Shown here in pieces: positions 39,073-49,739 of a stretch of 64,000 bases of DNA. A program made the position numbers and the translations under genes. Positions within the stretch are counted from its first letter, which is position 1; each line of letters opens with the position of its first letter. This DNA comes from Streptococcus infantis SK970. Lineage in GTDB: Bacteria > Bacillota > Bacilli > Lactobacillales > Streptococcaceae. The DNA is taken from contig AFUT01000009.1 in NCBI GenBank assembly GCA_000223255.2, positions 124,001 to 188,000 of the forward strand. Direction: 5' to 3'. A model generated the notes under the pieces. It ran no database searches, had not been told where the DNA came from, and was given only the letters and a program-made list of their open reading frames with translations.

Positions 39073-40437
39073 TTAGTCTTCCTTACTTTCACCGAAAAAT
39101 GCTTGGTAGAGAGCCTTGATGGCAGCTTTTTCTTGGTCTTTTTGAACAACGAACATGATAGAAACTTCGCTCGAACCTTGTGACATCATTTGAATGTTGA
39201 TCTTGTTTTCAGATAAGGCACGAGTAGCTGTAGCAGTTACCCCGATATGGCGCTTCATTTTTTCGCCAACAATCATGATGATAGACAGGTCATGTTCGAT
39301 TTCAGCGTGGTCAACTTCAGCTTTTTGAACTAACTGACGAAGGATTTCTTCTTCTTTAATAGGAGTTAATTCTCGTGAACGTAAAATGATAGATAGGTCA
39401 TCGATACCAGTTGGCATATGTTCCCAACCAATATTCAGGTCTTCTAGAATTTGAAGTACTTTACGACCAAAACCTACTTCGCGGTTCATCAGGTACTTAG
39501 ACATATTGATGCTGACAAAACCAGAATCACCAGCAATCCCCACTACTGGGAATTCATCACTGCTGTGTTTCAGAACGATGCGAGTACCTGGATGGTCAGG
39601 ATTATTGGTATTTTTGATAACAAGAGGGATTTTTCCACGGTAGGCCGGAAGGAGTGCTTCGTCATGTAGTACAGAGAAACCTGCATAGGCCAATTCTCGC
39701 ATTTCACGGTAAGTCAATTCAGGGATTGAGTGTGGCTTGTGAATGATACCAGGGTGGGCAGCAAAAATTCCGTCAACATCAGTAAAGTTCTCATAAAGGT
39801 CAGCTTTAACTCCAGCTGCGATAATTGAACCAGTGATATCAGATCCACCACGTGAGAAGGTACAGATTTGATTCTCTTTAGTCACACCAAAGAATCCCGG
39901 AATAACTAGAACTTCCGTTCCATTATTGAGCTCTTCGATTTTATCATAGCTTGAAGGAATGATGCGAGCATTTCCAGGTTCGCTTGTAACAACAATACCA
40001 GCCTCTCGTGGATGAACATAGCGAGCTTCTAATCCATTTTGGTTAAAGTAAGCTGCAATCAGTTTAGCATTGTTATTTTCCCCTGCAGCAAGGAAGGTAT
40101 CGTAAAGAAACTCATTGTCCTCAATTGGAAGAGTAGCAAGAGTTCGGATGCTTTTAGAGATTCGTTCTAAAACAGCTGGTTTAAGTCCTAGTTCGCTAAC
40201 CATTGCAGCGTAACGATCGATAATCCAATTTTGACTAGCACTGATATCATTTCCTGCTACATAATCACGATAATATTTAATCAAAGCATCTGTAACCTTG
40301 GTATCTTCAGCATCGCGCTTTCCTGGTGCAGATACAACTACAAAACGACGTTCAGGGTCACTTTTTACAATGTTTAAAACCTTTTTCAATTGGCTTGCAG
40401 AGGCGAGTGAACTTCCTCCAAATTTTACAACCTTCAT
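39073..40437 (-). CDS. Aspartate kinase
   Basis: Aspartate kinase makes aspartyl phosphate, the first step towards lysine, threonine, methionine and diaminopimelate. The 454-residue monofunctional enzyme starts MKVVKFGGSS and has TFSRGGSD and NFTDVDGIF in the kinase domain. Two C-terminal ACT regions follow at about 310-450 (GFVSINMSKYLMN, INIQMMSQGSSEVSIMF), so feedback control is likely. GAGGAG precedes the ATG. I examined the upstream region and saw no lysine riboswitch. Confidence 0.93.
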   Translation of the reverse strand: MKVVKFGGSSLASASQLKKVLNIVKSDPERRFVVVSAPGKRDAEDTKVTDALIKYYRDYVAGNDISASQNWIIDRYAAMVSELGLKPAVLERISKSIRTLATLPIEDNEFLYDTFLAAGENNNAKLIAAYFNQNGLEARYVHPREAGIVVTSEPGNARIIPSSYDKIEELNNGTEVLVIPGFFGVTKENQICTFSRGGSDITGSIIAAGVKADLYENFTDVDGIFAAHPGIIHKPHSIPELTYREMRELAYAGFSVLHDEALLPAYRGKIPLVIKNTNNPDHPGTRIVLKHSSDEFPVVGIAGDSGFVSINMSKYLMNREVGFGRKVLQILEDLNIGWEHMPTGIDDLSIILRSRELTPIKEEEILRQLVQKAEVDHAEIEHDLSIIMIVGEKMKRHIGVTATATRALSENKINIQMMSQGSSEVSIMFVVQKDQEKAAIKALYQAFFGESKED

Positions 40438-40614
40438 AAGAACTCCTCAGTTAGTATTTTATACGATTATAGCAGAAAGAGGGGCTTTTTTCAATCTGCA
40501 ATAGGAAAGGCTACATCTTATTAGAGGTATGAACATGGTTAACTCAACCTAGCTATTTTAAGTATAGAAAATATTCTTTAAAAATCGGCTGATACACTTT
40601 TAATCGATTTTTGC

Positions 40615-40643
40615 TTGTGTAAATGGAAATAAAAAGATATACT
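40615..40643 (+). promoter_or_regulatory. fabM promoter
   Basis: TTGTGT at 40615-40620 and TATACT at 40638-40643 have 17-base spacing. TTTGAAAATAAAA at 40643-40655 shares 10 of 13 positions with the FabT core TTTGATTATCAAA, a weak candidate site. Confidence 0.55.
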
Positions 40644-40690
40644 TTGAAAATAAAATAATCTAATCAGCTTTTTAAATTAAAGGAGTGCCT

Positions 40691-41476
40691 ATGAATCATA
40701 TTATCTTTCAAATTCAAGACGATTTAGCGGTGATTACATTAAATCGTCCCGAGGTGGCAAATGGTTTCCATATTTCTATGTGTGAAGAAATTTTAGAAGC
40801 ACTGGAATTAGCTGAAAAAGACGATTCTATTTCATTTATTCTCATCAATGCTGCAGGTAAAGTGTTTTCTGTTGGTGGCGATTTAGTTGAAATGAAACGT
40901 GCTGTTGATGAAGATGATATTGCTTCCTTAACTCAAATTGCTGAATTGGTTAATACTATTTCTTATAAGATTAAACAGATTCCTAAGCCTGTTATCATGG
41001 AGGTGGATGGAGCAGTTGCTGGAGCTGCAGCCAATATGGCCTTGGCAGTTGATTTCTGTATCGCATCTGACAAGGCTAAATTTATTCAAGCCTTTGTAGG
41101 CGTAGGCTTGGCTCCTGACGCGGGTGGCTTATTCTTGCTGACAAGATCGCTCGGCGCAACTAGAGCAACTCAATTAGCTATGACTGGAGAAGCTTTCACC
41201 GCTGAAAAGGCAATGGAGGCAGGAGCTCTATATCGTCTATGTACTAGTGAACAATTAGAAAAAACAAGAGAACAATTGTTGAAGAAGTTGAGACGTGGCT
41301 CTTCAAATTCCTATGCTGCGATTAAGAAACTTGTTTGGGAAAGTGAGTTCAAGCAGTGGCATGAATATGCTCAACTTGAATTGGAACTACAAAAATCACT
41401 ATCCTATACGGAAGATTTTAAAGAAGGTGTTCGTGCACATTCTGAAAGAAGACGTCCAAAATTTATCGGGAAATAA
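40691..41476 (+). CDS. fabM: trans-2-cis-3-decenoyl-ACP isomerase FabM
   Basis: FabM isomerises trans-2- to cis-3-decenoyl-ACP and so starts unsaturated fatty acid synthesis in streptococci, which lack FabA. The 261-residue protein has the enoyl-CoA hydratase/isomerase fold ([44 protein letters not shown]). AAAGGAG precedes the ATG at 40691. It is the first gene of the fatty-acid operon and is followed by fabT with its own promoter. Confidence 0.93.
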   Translation: MNHIIFQIQDDLAVITLNRPEVANGFHISMCEEILEALELAEKDDSISFILINAAGKVFSVGGDLVEMKRAVDEDDIASLTQIAELVNTISYKIKQIPKPVIMEVDGAVAGAAANMALAVDFCIASDKAKFIQAFVGVGLAPDAGGLFLLTRSLGATRATQLAMTGEAFTAEKAMEAGALYRLCTSEQLEKTREQLLKKLRRGSSNSYAAIKKLVWESEFKQWHEYAQLELELQKSLSYTEDFKEGVRAHSERRRPKFIGK

Positions 41477-41483
41477 AAAACAC

Positions 41484-41512
41484 TTGCACTATTCTTTGAA
41501 GTTTGATATACT
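41484..41512 (+). promoter_or_regulatory. fabT promoter
   Basis: TTGCAC at 41484-41489 and TATACT at 41507-41512 have 17-base spacing. Confidence 0.8.
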
Positions 41513-41525
41513 TTTTTTGTCAAAT

Positions 41526-41542
41526 GTTTTGATCATTAAACT
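41526..41542 (+). promoter_or_regulatory. FabT operator before fabT
   Basis: TTTGATCATTAAA at 41528-41540 matches 11 of 13 positions of the FabT core TTTGATTATCAAA. It lies just downstream of the promoter, consistent with autorepression. Confidence 0.6.
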
Positions 41543-41567
41543 TTTTTTGATAAAGGAGGGAAGAGAA

Positions 41568-42002
41568 ATGGACTACCAACAAGTCAATGACTATTTAACA
41601 TCAATTTTTAACAACGTCCTAGTGATCGAGGAAGTAAGTTTGCGAGGTAGTCGTTTTAAAGATATCTCTATCAAAGAAATGCATACGATTGATGTTATCG
41701 GTAAGTATCCAGAAGTGACTCCGAGTCAAGTTTCCAAAGAGTTGATGGTAACTCTAGGGACTGTGACAACGAGCTTAAACAATTTGGAGCGAAAAGGATA
41801 CATCGAACGTATCCGTTCAGATCAAGATCGTCGTGTAGTACATCTGCATTTGACAAAGAAAGGTCGTCTCGTTCACCGTCTTCATAAACGTTTCCATAAG
41901 GCCATGGTCGAAAGAATTATCGAAGGCATGAGTCCTGAAGAGATGGAAGTTATGGGTAAAGGGTTGACTAATCTTTATCACTTTTTGGAGGATTTGAAGT
42001 AA
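41568..42002 (+). CDS. fabT: Fatty acid biosynthesis repressor FabT
   Basis: FabT is a MarR-family repressor that binds acyl-ACP and turns down fatty-acid synthesis genes when exogenous fatty acids are present. The 144-residue protein has the winged helix ([21 protein letters not shown]) and wing ([15 protein letters not shown]). The ATG at 41568 follows AGGAGGG. Its TAA overlaps the fabH ATG. Sites for it are seen before fabT and before fabK. Confidence 0.95.
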   Translation: MDYQQVNDYLTSIFNNVLVIEEVSLRGSRFKDISIKEMHTIDVIGKYPEVTPSQVSKELMVTLGTVTTSLNNLERKGYIERIRSDQDRRVVHLHLTKKGRLVHRLHKRFHKAMVERIIEGMSPEEMEVMGKGLTNLYHFLEDLK

Positions 42003-42976
42003 TGGCTTTTGCAAAAATAAGCCAGGTCGCTCATTATGCTCCAGAGCAGATTATCACTAACGAAGACTTGGCTCAGGTCATGGATACGAGTGATGAATGG
42101 ATCTCAAGTCGGACAGGGATTAAAGAACGTCATATTTCTAAAACAGAATCAACAGGAGATTTGGCTACAGAGGTTGCAAGACAACTTCTGGACAAGGCGG
42201 GGATTTCTGCTGAAGAGTTAGATTTCATTATTCTAGCGACTATGACACCTGACTCGATGATGCCTTCAACCGCAGCTCATGTTCAGGCAAAGATTGGCGC
42301 TCATAAGGCTTTTGCCTATGATTTAACAGCTGCTTGTAGTGGATTTGTTTTTGCCCTATCAACTGCAGAAAAGTTCATTTCTTCAGGAACATATCGCAAG
42401 GGTCTGGTTATCGGTAGTGAGACCATGTCAAAATCTTTGGATTGGTCTGACCGCTCAACAGCTGTCTTGTTTGGAGATGGAGCTGGTGGTGTACTACTTG
42501 AGGCAAGTGACCAAAAACATTTCTTAGCTGAAAGTCTTAATAGCGATGGTTCTCGTGGTGAGTGTCTCACATATGGACAGACAGGATTGATTTCACCATT
42601 TTCGATTCAAGAAGAACCAGATGTTTTCTTGAAAATGGATGGGAGAGCAGTTTTTGACTTTGCAATTCGAGACGTGGCTAAATCTATTAAACAGACCATC
42701 GAAAAAAGTCCAATATCAGCAGATGAACTCGATTATCTCTTGCTTCATCAAGCTAATATTCGAATTTTAGATAAGATGGCTAGAAAAATCGGTGTCGATC
42801 GTGACAAGCTTCCTGCTAATATGATGAAGTATGGAAATACTAGTGCGGCAAGTATCCCGATTTTACTTTCTGAGTGTGTAGAAGAAGGGCTCATCCATTT
42901 GGACGGTAGCCAAAAAATTCTCTTGTCAGGTTTCGGTGGAGGTTTGACATGGGGCACACTTATTGTTACAATTTAG
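42002..42976 (+). CDS. fabH: 3-oxoacyl-ACP synthase III
   Basis: FabH condenses acetyl-CoA or a branched acyl-CoA with malonyl-ACP to start fatty-acid synthesis. The 324-residue thiolase-fold protein has the catalytic Cys112 in DLTAACSG, His in LLHQAN and Asn in YGNTSA. Its start overlaps the fabT stop. Frame and length are normal. Confidence 0.96.
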   Translation: MAFAKISQVAHYAPEQIITNEDLAQVMDTSDEWISSRTGIKERHISKTESTGDLATEVARQLLDKAGISAEELDFIILATMTPDSMMPSTAAHVQAKIGAHKAFAYDLTAACSGFVFALSTAEKFISSGTYRKGLVIGSETMSKSLDWSDRSTAVLFGDGAGGVLLEASDQKHFLAESLNSDGSRGECLTYGQTGLISPFSIQEEPDVFLKMDGRAVFDFAIRDVAKSIKQTIEKSPISADELDYLLLHQANIRILDKMARKIGVDRDKLPANMMKYGNTSAASIPILLSECVEEGLIHLDGSQKILLSGFGGGLTWGTLIVTI

Positions 42977-43033
42977 GTAATCATGTGGTGATCACATTGT
43001 TATAAAAAACTATTTATTTTAAAGGAGTCTATC

Positions 43034-43258
43034 ATGGCAGTATTTGAAAAAGTACAAGAAATTATCGTTGAAGAACTTGGAAAAGATGTATCAGAAGTAA
43101 CACTTGAATCTACTTTTGATGATTTGGATGCAGATTCATTGGACTTGTTCCAAGTTATCTCAGAAATTGAAGATGCTTTTGATATCCAAATCGAAGCAGA
43201 AGACAACTTGAAAACAGTTGGCGACTTGGTGGCTTACGTTGAAGAGCAAACAAAATAA
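43034..43258 (+). CDS. acpP: Acyl carrier protein
   Basis: ACP carries the growing acyl chain on phosphopantetheine attached to Ser35 in DADSLDLF. The 74-residue acidic protein is one residue shorter than many ACPs. AAAGGAG precedes the ATG. A GC-rich hairpin (GGGAG/CTCCC, about 43284-43298, followed by TCTTGTTT) lies after it and may reduce read-through into fabK. Confidence 0.94.
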   Translation: MAVFEKVQEIIVEELGKDVSEVTLESTFDDLDADSLDLFQVISEIEDAFDIQIEAEDNLKTVGDLVAYVEEQTK

Positions 43259-43310
43259 TTAGAATAAATAAAGAAGGAGTAGGGGAGACCCGCTCCCTCT
43301 TGTTTAGGTA

Positions 43311-43331
43311 ATAGTTTGACCGTCAAATTAT
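43311..43331 (+). promoter_or_regulatory. FabT operator before fabK
   Basis: ATAGTTTGA, three bases, TCAAATTAT is a nine-base inverted repeat with one mismatch that matches the pneumococcal FabT site. It overlaps a TATAAT at 43329-43334, so binding would block the fabK promoter. Confidence 0.85.
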
Positions 43332-43374
43332 AATAAAATCGAACTATTACGTAAGCAAGACTTATGGAGGCAAA

Positions 43375-44349
43375 ATGAAAACACGTATTACTGAACTATT
43401 GAATATTACATATCCTATTTTTCAAGGCGGAATGGCCTGGGTGGCAGATGGCGATTTGGCTGGAGCTGTATCTAAAGCTGGTGGATTAGGAATTATCGGG
43501 GGTGGCAATGCACCTAAAGAAGTCGTAAAGGCAAATATCGATAAAATTAAATCACTGACAGACAAACCCTTCGGTGTCAATATTATGCTCTTGTCTCCAT
43601 TTGTTGAAGACATTGTAGACCTTGTGATTGAAGAAGGAGTTAAGGTTGTAACTACAGGTGCAGGGAACCCAAGCAAATACATGGAACGTTTCCATAATGC
43701 AGGGATTACCGTTATTCCTGTAGTTCCAAGTGTTGCTTTGGCTAAACGTATGGAAAAAATTGGTGCGGATGCTGTCATTGCTGAAGGTATGGAAGCTGGT
43801 GGACATATTGGTAAATTAACGACCATGACCTTGGTTCGTCAAGTTGCGGCGGCTGTTTCAATTCCTGTTATCGCTGCAGGTGGTATTGCAGACGGTGAGG
43901 GAGCTGCTGCTGGATTTATGCTTGGTGCGGAAGCTGTGCAAGTGGGAACTCGTTTTGTAGTTGCTAAAGAATCAAATGCTCATCCAAACTATAAAGCTAA
44001 GATTTTAAAAGCTCGTGATATCGATACAACGATTTCAGCACAACATTTTGGTCACGCAGTTCGTGCCATCAAAAACCAATTGACTCGTGATTTCGAGCAA
44101 GCTGAAAAAGATGCCTTTAAACAAGAAAATCCAGACTTAGAAATCTTTGAACAAATGGGGGCAGGAGCTTTAGCTAAGGCTGTTGTCCATGGTGATGTTG
44201 ATGGTGGTTCAGTAATGGCCGGCCAGATTGCAGGTTTGGTATCGAAAGAAGAAACTGTTGAAGAAATCTTAAAAGATATCTACTATGGTGCAGCTGAGAA
44301 AATTCAAAAAGAAGCCGCTCGATGGGCAGGAGTTACAAGAAATGACTAA
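43375..44349 (+). CDS. fabK: Enoyl-ACP reductase II FabK
   Basis: FabK is the FMN-dependent enoyl-ACP reductase used by streptococci in place of FabI; it resists triclosan. The 324-residue TIM-barrel protein belongs to the nitronate monooxygenase-like family (YPIFQGGMAWVADG, GAGNPSKYM, EGMEAGGHIGKL, VIAAGGIADGEG). GGAGG precedes the ATG. It overlaps fabD by eight bases and is controlled by the FabT box upstream. Confidence 0.96.
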   Translation: MKTRITELLNITYPIFQGGMAWVADGDLAGAVSKAGGLGIIGGGNAPKEVVKANIDKIKSLTDKPFGVNIMLLSPFVEDIVDLVIEEGVKVVTTGAGNPSKYMERFHNAGITVIPVVPSVALAKRMEKIGADAVIAEGMEAGGHIGKLTTMTLVRQVAAAVSIPVIAAGGIADGEGAAAGFMLGAEAVQVGTRFVVAKESNAHPNYKAKILKARDIDTTISAQHFGHAVRAIKNQLTRDFEQAEKDAFKQENPDLEIFEQMGAGALAKAVVHGDVDGGSVMAGQIAGLVSKEETVEEILKDIYYGAAEKIQKEAARWAGVTRND

Positions 44350-45261
44350 AACAGCCTTTCTATTTGCAGGTCAAGGAGCCCAGTACCTTGGAATGGGACG
44401 TGAACTATACGACCAATATGCTATCGTCAAGGAAACAATTGACCAAGCTAGCCAAGTCTTAGGCTATGACCTTCGTGATTTGATTGACAATGATGAAGCA
44501 AAGTTAAATCAGACTCGTTACACGCAACCAGCTATTTTGGCTACATCCGTTGCCATTTACCGACTTCTAGTGGAAAAAGGTTACCAGCCTGATATGGTGG
44601 CAGGTTTGTCGCTTGGAGAATATTCGGCCCTTGTAGCTAGTGGTGCATTGGATTTCGAAGATGCAGTGGCCCTAGTTGCTAAGCGTGGAGCTTATATGGA
44701 AGAAGCGGCCCCTGCTGGGTCTGGTAAAATGGTAGCCGTACTCAATACACCAGTTGAAGTTATCGAACAAGCTTGTCAAGAAGCTTCTCAACTTGGCGTT
44801 GTAACTCCAGCTAACTACAATACTCCAAGCCAGATTGTTATCGGTGGTGAGGTAGCTGCAGTAGATCGTGCAGTTGAACTTTTGCAGGAAGCAGGAGCAA
44901 AACGCTTGATTCCTCTAAATGTTTCTGGACCTTTCCATACAGCTTTATTGGACCCTGCAAGTCAAAAATTAGCTCAAGCCCTGACAGCAGTTGAATTTTC
45001 TGACTTTGCTTGTCCTCTTGTCGGAAATACAGAAGCAAAGGTCATGGAAAAAGAACGAATAGCAGAACTCTTGACTCGTCAAGTTAAGGAACCTGTCCGT
45101 TTTTATGAAAGTATTGCAGTCATGCAAGAAGCTGGTGTAACTCGTTTTATCGAAGTTGGCCCTGGTAAAGTCTTGTCAGGATTTGTCAAAAAATTGATAA
45201 AACGGCTCAACTTGCTAATGTGGAAGATCAAGCAAGTCTACAAGCACTCTTAGAAAATTAG
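44342..45261 (+). CDS. fabD: Malonyl-CoA-ACP transacylase FabD (frameshifted near the end as sequenced)
   Basis: FabD moves malonyl groups from CoA to ACP. The serine motif GLSLGE (Ser90), GQGAQ near the start and GPFHTAL around the catalytic His are present. The frame shifts in the A6 run at 45188-45193. As written the last 23 residues are altered and translation stops at 45253. One added A restores VKKIDKTAQLANVEDQASL, ends at 45261 and gives 306 residues. It overlaps fabK and precedes fabG by 32 bases. Confidence 0.93.
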
Positions 45262-45293
45262 ACTAATGTGGTAGAAGTTCTGAAAGGAGAAAA

Positions 45294-46028
45294 ATGAAAC
45301 TAGAACAGAAAAATGTCTTTATTACAGGCTCAAGTCGAGGAATTGGTCTTGCTATTGCTCATAAATTTGCTAGCTTGGGAGCCAACGTTGTCTTGAATAG
45401 TCGTGGTGAAATCTCCGAGGAGCTTCTAAACGAGTTTAAACCATATGGGGTCAAGGTTCTTGCTATTTCTGGTGATGTTTCTGACTTTACGGATGCAAAA
45501 CGCATGGTAGACCAAGCCATTGAAGAGCTAGGCTCAGTTGACGTTCTAGTGAATAACGCTGGGATTACCCAAGACACACTCATGCTGAAGATGACAGAAG
45601 AAGATTTTGAGAAGGTCTTGAAAGTCAATCTAACGGGAGCCTTCAACATGACGCAGGCAGTCTTGAAGCAGATGATAAAAACACGTGAAGGTGCCATTAT
45701 CAATATGTCTAGTGTTGTTGGTTTGATGGGAAATATCGGTCAAGCAAACTACGCTGCTTCTAAGGCTGGTCTGATTGGATTTACTAAATCAGTAGCACGT
45801 GAGGTTGCCAATCGTAATGTGCGTGTCAATGCCATTGCGCCAGGAATGATCGAATCTGATATGACTGCAGTTCTATCTGATAAGGTGAAAGATGCTATGT
45901 TGGCACAAATTCCGATGAAACAATTTGGCCAAGCTGAGCAAGTCGCAGAGGTCACAGTCTTTCTTGCAAGCCAAGATTATCTAACGGGACAAGTCATTGC
46001 AATTGATGGTGGACTAACCATGCAATAA
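45294..46028 (+). CDS. fabG: 3-oxoacyl-ACP reductase
   Basis: FabG reduces 3-ketoacyl-ACP with NADPH. The 244-residue SDR has the cofactor motif GSSRGIG, NNAG, the catalytic Ser in NMSSVVG and YAASK, and the C-terminal GQVIAIDGG. AAAGGAG precedes the ATG. The gene is intact and in the standard operon position. Confidence 0.96.
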   Translation: MKLEQKNVFITGSSRGIGLAIAHKFASLGANVVLNSRGEISEELLNEFKPYGVKVLAISGDVSDFTDAKRMVDQAIEELGSVDVLVNNAGITQDTLMLKMTEEDFEKVLKVNLTGAFNMTQAVLKQMIKTREGAIINMSSVVGLMGNIGQANYAASKAGLIGFTKSVAREVANRNVRVNAIAPGMIESDMTAVLSDKVKDAMLAQIPMKQFGQAEQVAEVTVFLASQDYLTGQVIAIDGGLTMQ

Positions 46029-46050
46029 GAGTTAAAATAGAGGTATGAAA

Positions 46051-47285
46051 ATGAAACTAAATCGTGTAGTAGTAACAGGTTATGGATTAACATCTCCAAT
46101 TGGGAATACGCCAGAAGAATTTTGGAACAGTTTAAAGAATGGAAAGATTGGGATTGGTGAAATCACCAAGTTTGATCACAGTGCTTTTGACGTCCATAAT
46201 GCAGCAGAGATTAATGATTTTCCTTTTGACAAATATTTTGTAAAAAAGATACCAATCGTTTCGATGATTATTCTTTGTATGCCTTGTATGCTGCTCAAGA
46301 AGCAGTTGACCATGCTAATCTTGACGTAGAAGCACTTGATAAAGACCGCTTTGGTGTCATTGTTGCATCAGGTATCGGTGGAATCAGAGAAATCGAAGAC
46401 CAAGTCCTTCGACTTCACGAAAAAGGGCCTAAACGTGTTAAACCATTAACACTTCCAAAAGCCTTGCCAAATATGGCTGCAGGAAATGTTGCTATGCGCT
46501 TTGGTGCCAATGGTATCTGTAAATCTATCAACACAGCTTGCGCTTCATCAAATGATGCTATCGGAGATGCCTTCCGTTCTATCAAATTTGGTTTCCAAGA
46601 TATCATGTTAGTTGGTGGATCAGAATCTTCAATTACTCCATTTGCGATTGCCGGATTCCAAGCCTTAACAGCTCTTTCAACAACAGAGGATCCAACTCGT
46701 GCTTCTATTCCATTTGATAAAGACCGTAATGGATTTGTTATGGGTGAAGGATCAGGTATGTTAGTCCTTGAAAGTTTAGAGCATGCTGAAAAACGTGGTG
46801 CAACTATCCTAGCTGAAGTTGTCGGTTATGGGAACACTTGTGATGCCTACCATATGACTTCACCGCATCCAGAAGGCCAAGGGGCTATTAAAGCTATCAA
46901 ACTTGCTTTGGAGGAAGCTGAGATCACACCAGACCAAGTAGCTTATGTCAATGCTCACGGTACATCAACTCCTGCTAATGAAAAGGGAGAAAGTGGTGCT
47001 ATCGTAGCGGTTCTTGGTAAGGAAGTACCTGTATCTTCAACCAAGTCATTTACAGGACACTTGCTCGGTGCAGCAGGTGCAGTTGAAGCCATTGCAACAA
47101 TTGAAGCAATCCGTAACAACTATATTCCAATGACAGCTGGGACAACAGAATTATCAGATTACATCGAAGCAAACGTTATTTATGGACAAGGCTTGGAACG
47201 TGAAATTCCTTATGCTATCTCAAATACTTTTGGATTTGGTGGGCATAATGCAGTTCTTGCTTTCAAACGTTGGGAGAATAAGTAA
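46051..47285 (+). CDS. fabF: 3-oxoacyl-ACP synthase II (frameshifted as sequenced)
   Basis: FabF carries out the elongating condensation and the cis-vaccenate step. The ATG at 46051 is better spaced from AGAGG than the in-frame ATG at 46045. The frame breaks in the A6 run at 46242-46247; one added A restores VKKDTNRFDDYSLYALYAAQ and 411 residues. The catalytic Cys is in NTACASSND and the two His in NAHGTSTP and TKSFTGHLLG. The end NTFGFGGHNA is typical. Confidence 0.95.
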
Positions 47286-47286
47286 A

Positions 47287-47757
47287 ATGAATTTAAATGA
47301 AATCAAAGACTTGATGGCACAATTTGACCAGTCGAGCTTGAAAGAATTTTCTTATAAAAATGGAACGGACGAGTTGGTCTTCAGTAAGAATGAAGCAAAA
47401 CTTGTTGCAGAAACAAGTCCAGCACCTCAACCTGTGGTTCCAGCAGTTGCACCACAAGCTCAAACTACAACATCAGCTGCAGAAGCAGTTTCAGAATCAA
47501 ACACAACTGAATCTGTAGCTGAAGGAGACCTTGTAGAAAGTCCGCTTGTTGGAGTTGCTTACTTGGCTGCCGGACCAGATAAACCTAATTTTGTTTCAGT
47601 CGGTGATGCTGTTAAAAAAGGCCAAACCTTGGTCATCATCGAGGCTATGAAGGTTATGAACGAAATTCCAGCACCTAAAGATGGTGTCGTAACAGAAATT
47701 CTTGTTGAAAATGAAGAAATGGTTGAGTTCGGGAAAGGCTTGGTACGTATCAAATGA
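47287..47757 (+). CDS. accB: Biotin carboxyl carrier protein of acetyl-CoA carboxylase
   Basis: AccB carries carboxybiotin between AccC and AccA-AccD. The 156-residue protein has an N-terminal helix pair, an Ala/Pro/Thr-rich linker (about 40-80) and the biotinyl domain with Lys122 in EAMKVMNE. It starts one base after the fabF stop and overlaps fabZ by four bases. Confidence 0.95.
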   Translation: MNLNEIKDLMAQFDQSSLKEFSYKNGTDELVFSKNEAKLVAETSPAPQPVVPAVAPQAQTTTSAAEAVSESNTTESVAEGDLVESPLVGVAYLAAGPDKPNFVSVGDAVKKGQTLVIIEAMKVMNEIPAPKDGVVTEILVENEEMVEFGKGLVRIK

Positions 47758-48176
47758 TTGATATTCAAGGAATTAAAGAAGCTTTGCCACACCGCTATCC
47801 CATGCTCTTAGTGGACCGTGTCTTGGAAGTTAACGAAGACACCATTGTTGCTATTAAAAATGTAACGATTAACGAACCTTTCTTCAACGGTCATTTTCCT
47901 CAATACCCAGTTATGCCTGGAGTCCTCATTATGGAAGCCTTGGCTCAGACAGCAGGTGTTTTGGAATTGTCTAAACCAGAAAACAAAGGGAAGCTTGTCT
48001 TCTATGCTGGTATGGATAAGGTTAAATTTAAGAAACAAGTTGTTCCTGGTGATCAGCTTGTCATGACAGCAACTTTTGTCAAGCGTCGTGGCACAATCGC
48101 CGTAGTAGAAGCGAAGGCAGAAGTAGATGGTAAGCTTGCAGCAAGCGGTATTCTAACCTTTGCTATTGGAAACTAG
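47754..48176 (+). CDS. fabZ: 3-hydroxyacyl-ACP dehydratase FabZ
   Basis: FabZ removes water from 3-hydroxyacyl-ACP. The 140-residue hotdog-fold protein has [13 protein letters not shown] and the catalytic His and Glu in [18 protein letters not shown]. It is coupled to accB by overlap and precedes accC by 11 bases. Confidence 0.96.
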   Translation: MIDIQGIKEALPHRYPMLLVDRVLEVNEDTIVAIKNVTINEPFFNGHFPQYPVMPGVLIMEALAQTAGVLELSKPENKGKLVFYAGMDKVKFKKQVVPGDQLVMTATFVKRRGTIAVVEAKAEVDGKLAASGILTFAIGN

Positions 48177-48187
48177 GGAGGTTTTCC

Positions 48188-49554
48188 ATGTTTCGTAAGA
48201 TTTTAATTGCCAATCGTGGTGAAATCGCTGTTCGTATTATTCGTGCGGCACGAGAGTTAGGAATTGCAACAGTCGCTGTTTATTCGACTGCTGACAAGGA
48301 AGCTCTCCACACGCTTTTGGCTGATGAGGCTATCTGTATCGGCCCTGGGAAGGCTACAGAATCTTATCTGAACATCAATGCCATCCTATCAGCTGCGGTC
48401 TTGACTGAAGCTGAAGCTATTCACCCTGGATTTGGTTTTTAAGTGAAAATTCCAAGTTTGCAACTATGTGTGAAGAAGTTGGTATCAAATTTATCGGACC
48501 ATCAGCTCGTGTCATGGATGCCATGGGAGATAAAATTAACGCCCGTGCTCAAATGATTAAGGCAAACGTACCTGTCATTCCAGGATCAGATGGAGAAGTC
48601 CACACTGCAGAAGAGGCTCTGGCTATTGCCGAAAAAATTGGTTATCCTGTCATGCTGAAAGCGTCAGCAGGAGGAGGCGGAAAAGGGATTCGTAAGGTTG
48701 AGAAGGCAGAAGACCTCGTGTCAGCCTTTGAAACAGCCTCTAGTGAAGCCAAAGCCAACTTTGGAAATGGAGCTATGTATCTTGAGCGTGTGATTTATCC
48801 TGCTCGCCACATTGAGGTACAGATTCTTGCTGACCAGATGGGACATGTGATTCACCTTGGTGAACGTGACTGTTCGCTTCAGCGGAATAACCAAAAGGTT
48901 TTAGAAGAAAGTCCTTCGATTGCCATTGGGAAAACACTGCGTAATGAAATTGGTGCTGCAGCAGTCCGTGCAGCGGAGTCGGTTGGTTATGAGAATGCTG
49001 GTACCATTGAATTCCTACTAGATGAAGCAAGTGGGAAATTCTACTTTATGGAGATGAATACGCGTATCCAAGTAGAACACCCGGTAACGGAATTTGTTTC
49101 TGGTGTGGATATTGTCAAGGAACAAATCCGTATTGCAGCAGGTCAACCTTTGACTCTGAAACAAGAAGACATTGTTCTAAAAGGACATGCTATTGAGTGC
49201 CGTATCAATGCAGAAAACCCAGCCTTTAATTTTGCACCAAGTCCGGGTAAGATTACCAATCTTTATCTACCAAGCGGTGGTGTTGGCTTGCGTGTTGACT
49301 CTGCAGTTTATCCAGGGTATACCATTCCACCCTACTATGATAGTATGATTGCTAAAATTATTGTTCATGGGGAAAATCGTTTTGATGCACTCATGAAAAT
49401 GCAACGAGCTCTTTATGAGCTTGAAATTGAAGGAGTTGTCACTAATGCTGATTTCCAACTCGATTTGATTTCAGATCGTCGCGTGATAGCAGGAGACTAC
49501 GATACTTCATTCTTGATGGAAACTTTCTTGCCACACTATCAAGAAAAAGAATAA
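48188..49554 (+). CDS. accC: Biotin carboxylase subunit AccC (frameshifted as sequenced)
   Basis: AccC carboxylates biotin on AccB using ATP and bicarbonate. The N-terminus ([20 protein letters not shown]) is followed by HPGFGF, where the T5 run at 48436-48440 lacks one T. With it the frame continues [15 protein letters not shown] and gives 455 residues. ATP-grasp features are [27 protein letters not shown] and the C-terminal domain. GGGAGG precedes the ATG. A BOX element follows the stop. Confidence 0.95.
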
Positions 49555-49559
49555 TGTAA

Positions 49560-49709
49560 TACTCTCCGAAAATCTCTTCAAACGGCGTCAGCTTCGCCTT
49601 GGATTATATATGTGACTGACTTCGTCAGTCTTATCTACAACCTCAAAGCAGTGCTTTGAGCAATCTGCAGCTGGCTTCCTAGTTTGCTCTTTGATTTTCA
49701 TTGAGTATA
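49560..49709 (+). repeat. BOX element, boxA-boxB-boxC form
   Basis: BoxA (about 49560-49605) has TACTCTCCGAAAATCTCTTC and the altered core CGTCAGCTTCGCCTTGGA. One boxB unit (about 49606-49650) contains GACTGAC-TTC-GTCAGTC and the arm CTCAAAGCAG/TGCTTTGAG. BoxC runs to CATTGAGTATA at 49709. It lies between accC and accD inside the fatty-acid operon, so it should be transcribed. Confidence 0.88.
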
Positions 49710-49739
49710 AAAATAGTATAAGACTGAAAAGGGGGATGT

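Noticed and set aside
40438-40690. Lysine riboswitch before the aspartate kinase gene
   Set aside because: No L-box core or terminator pair was seen on the minus strand; the region holds only the fabM promoter and short leaders.
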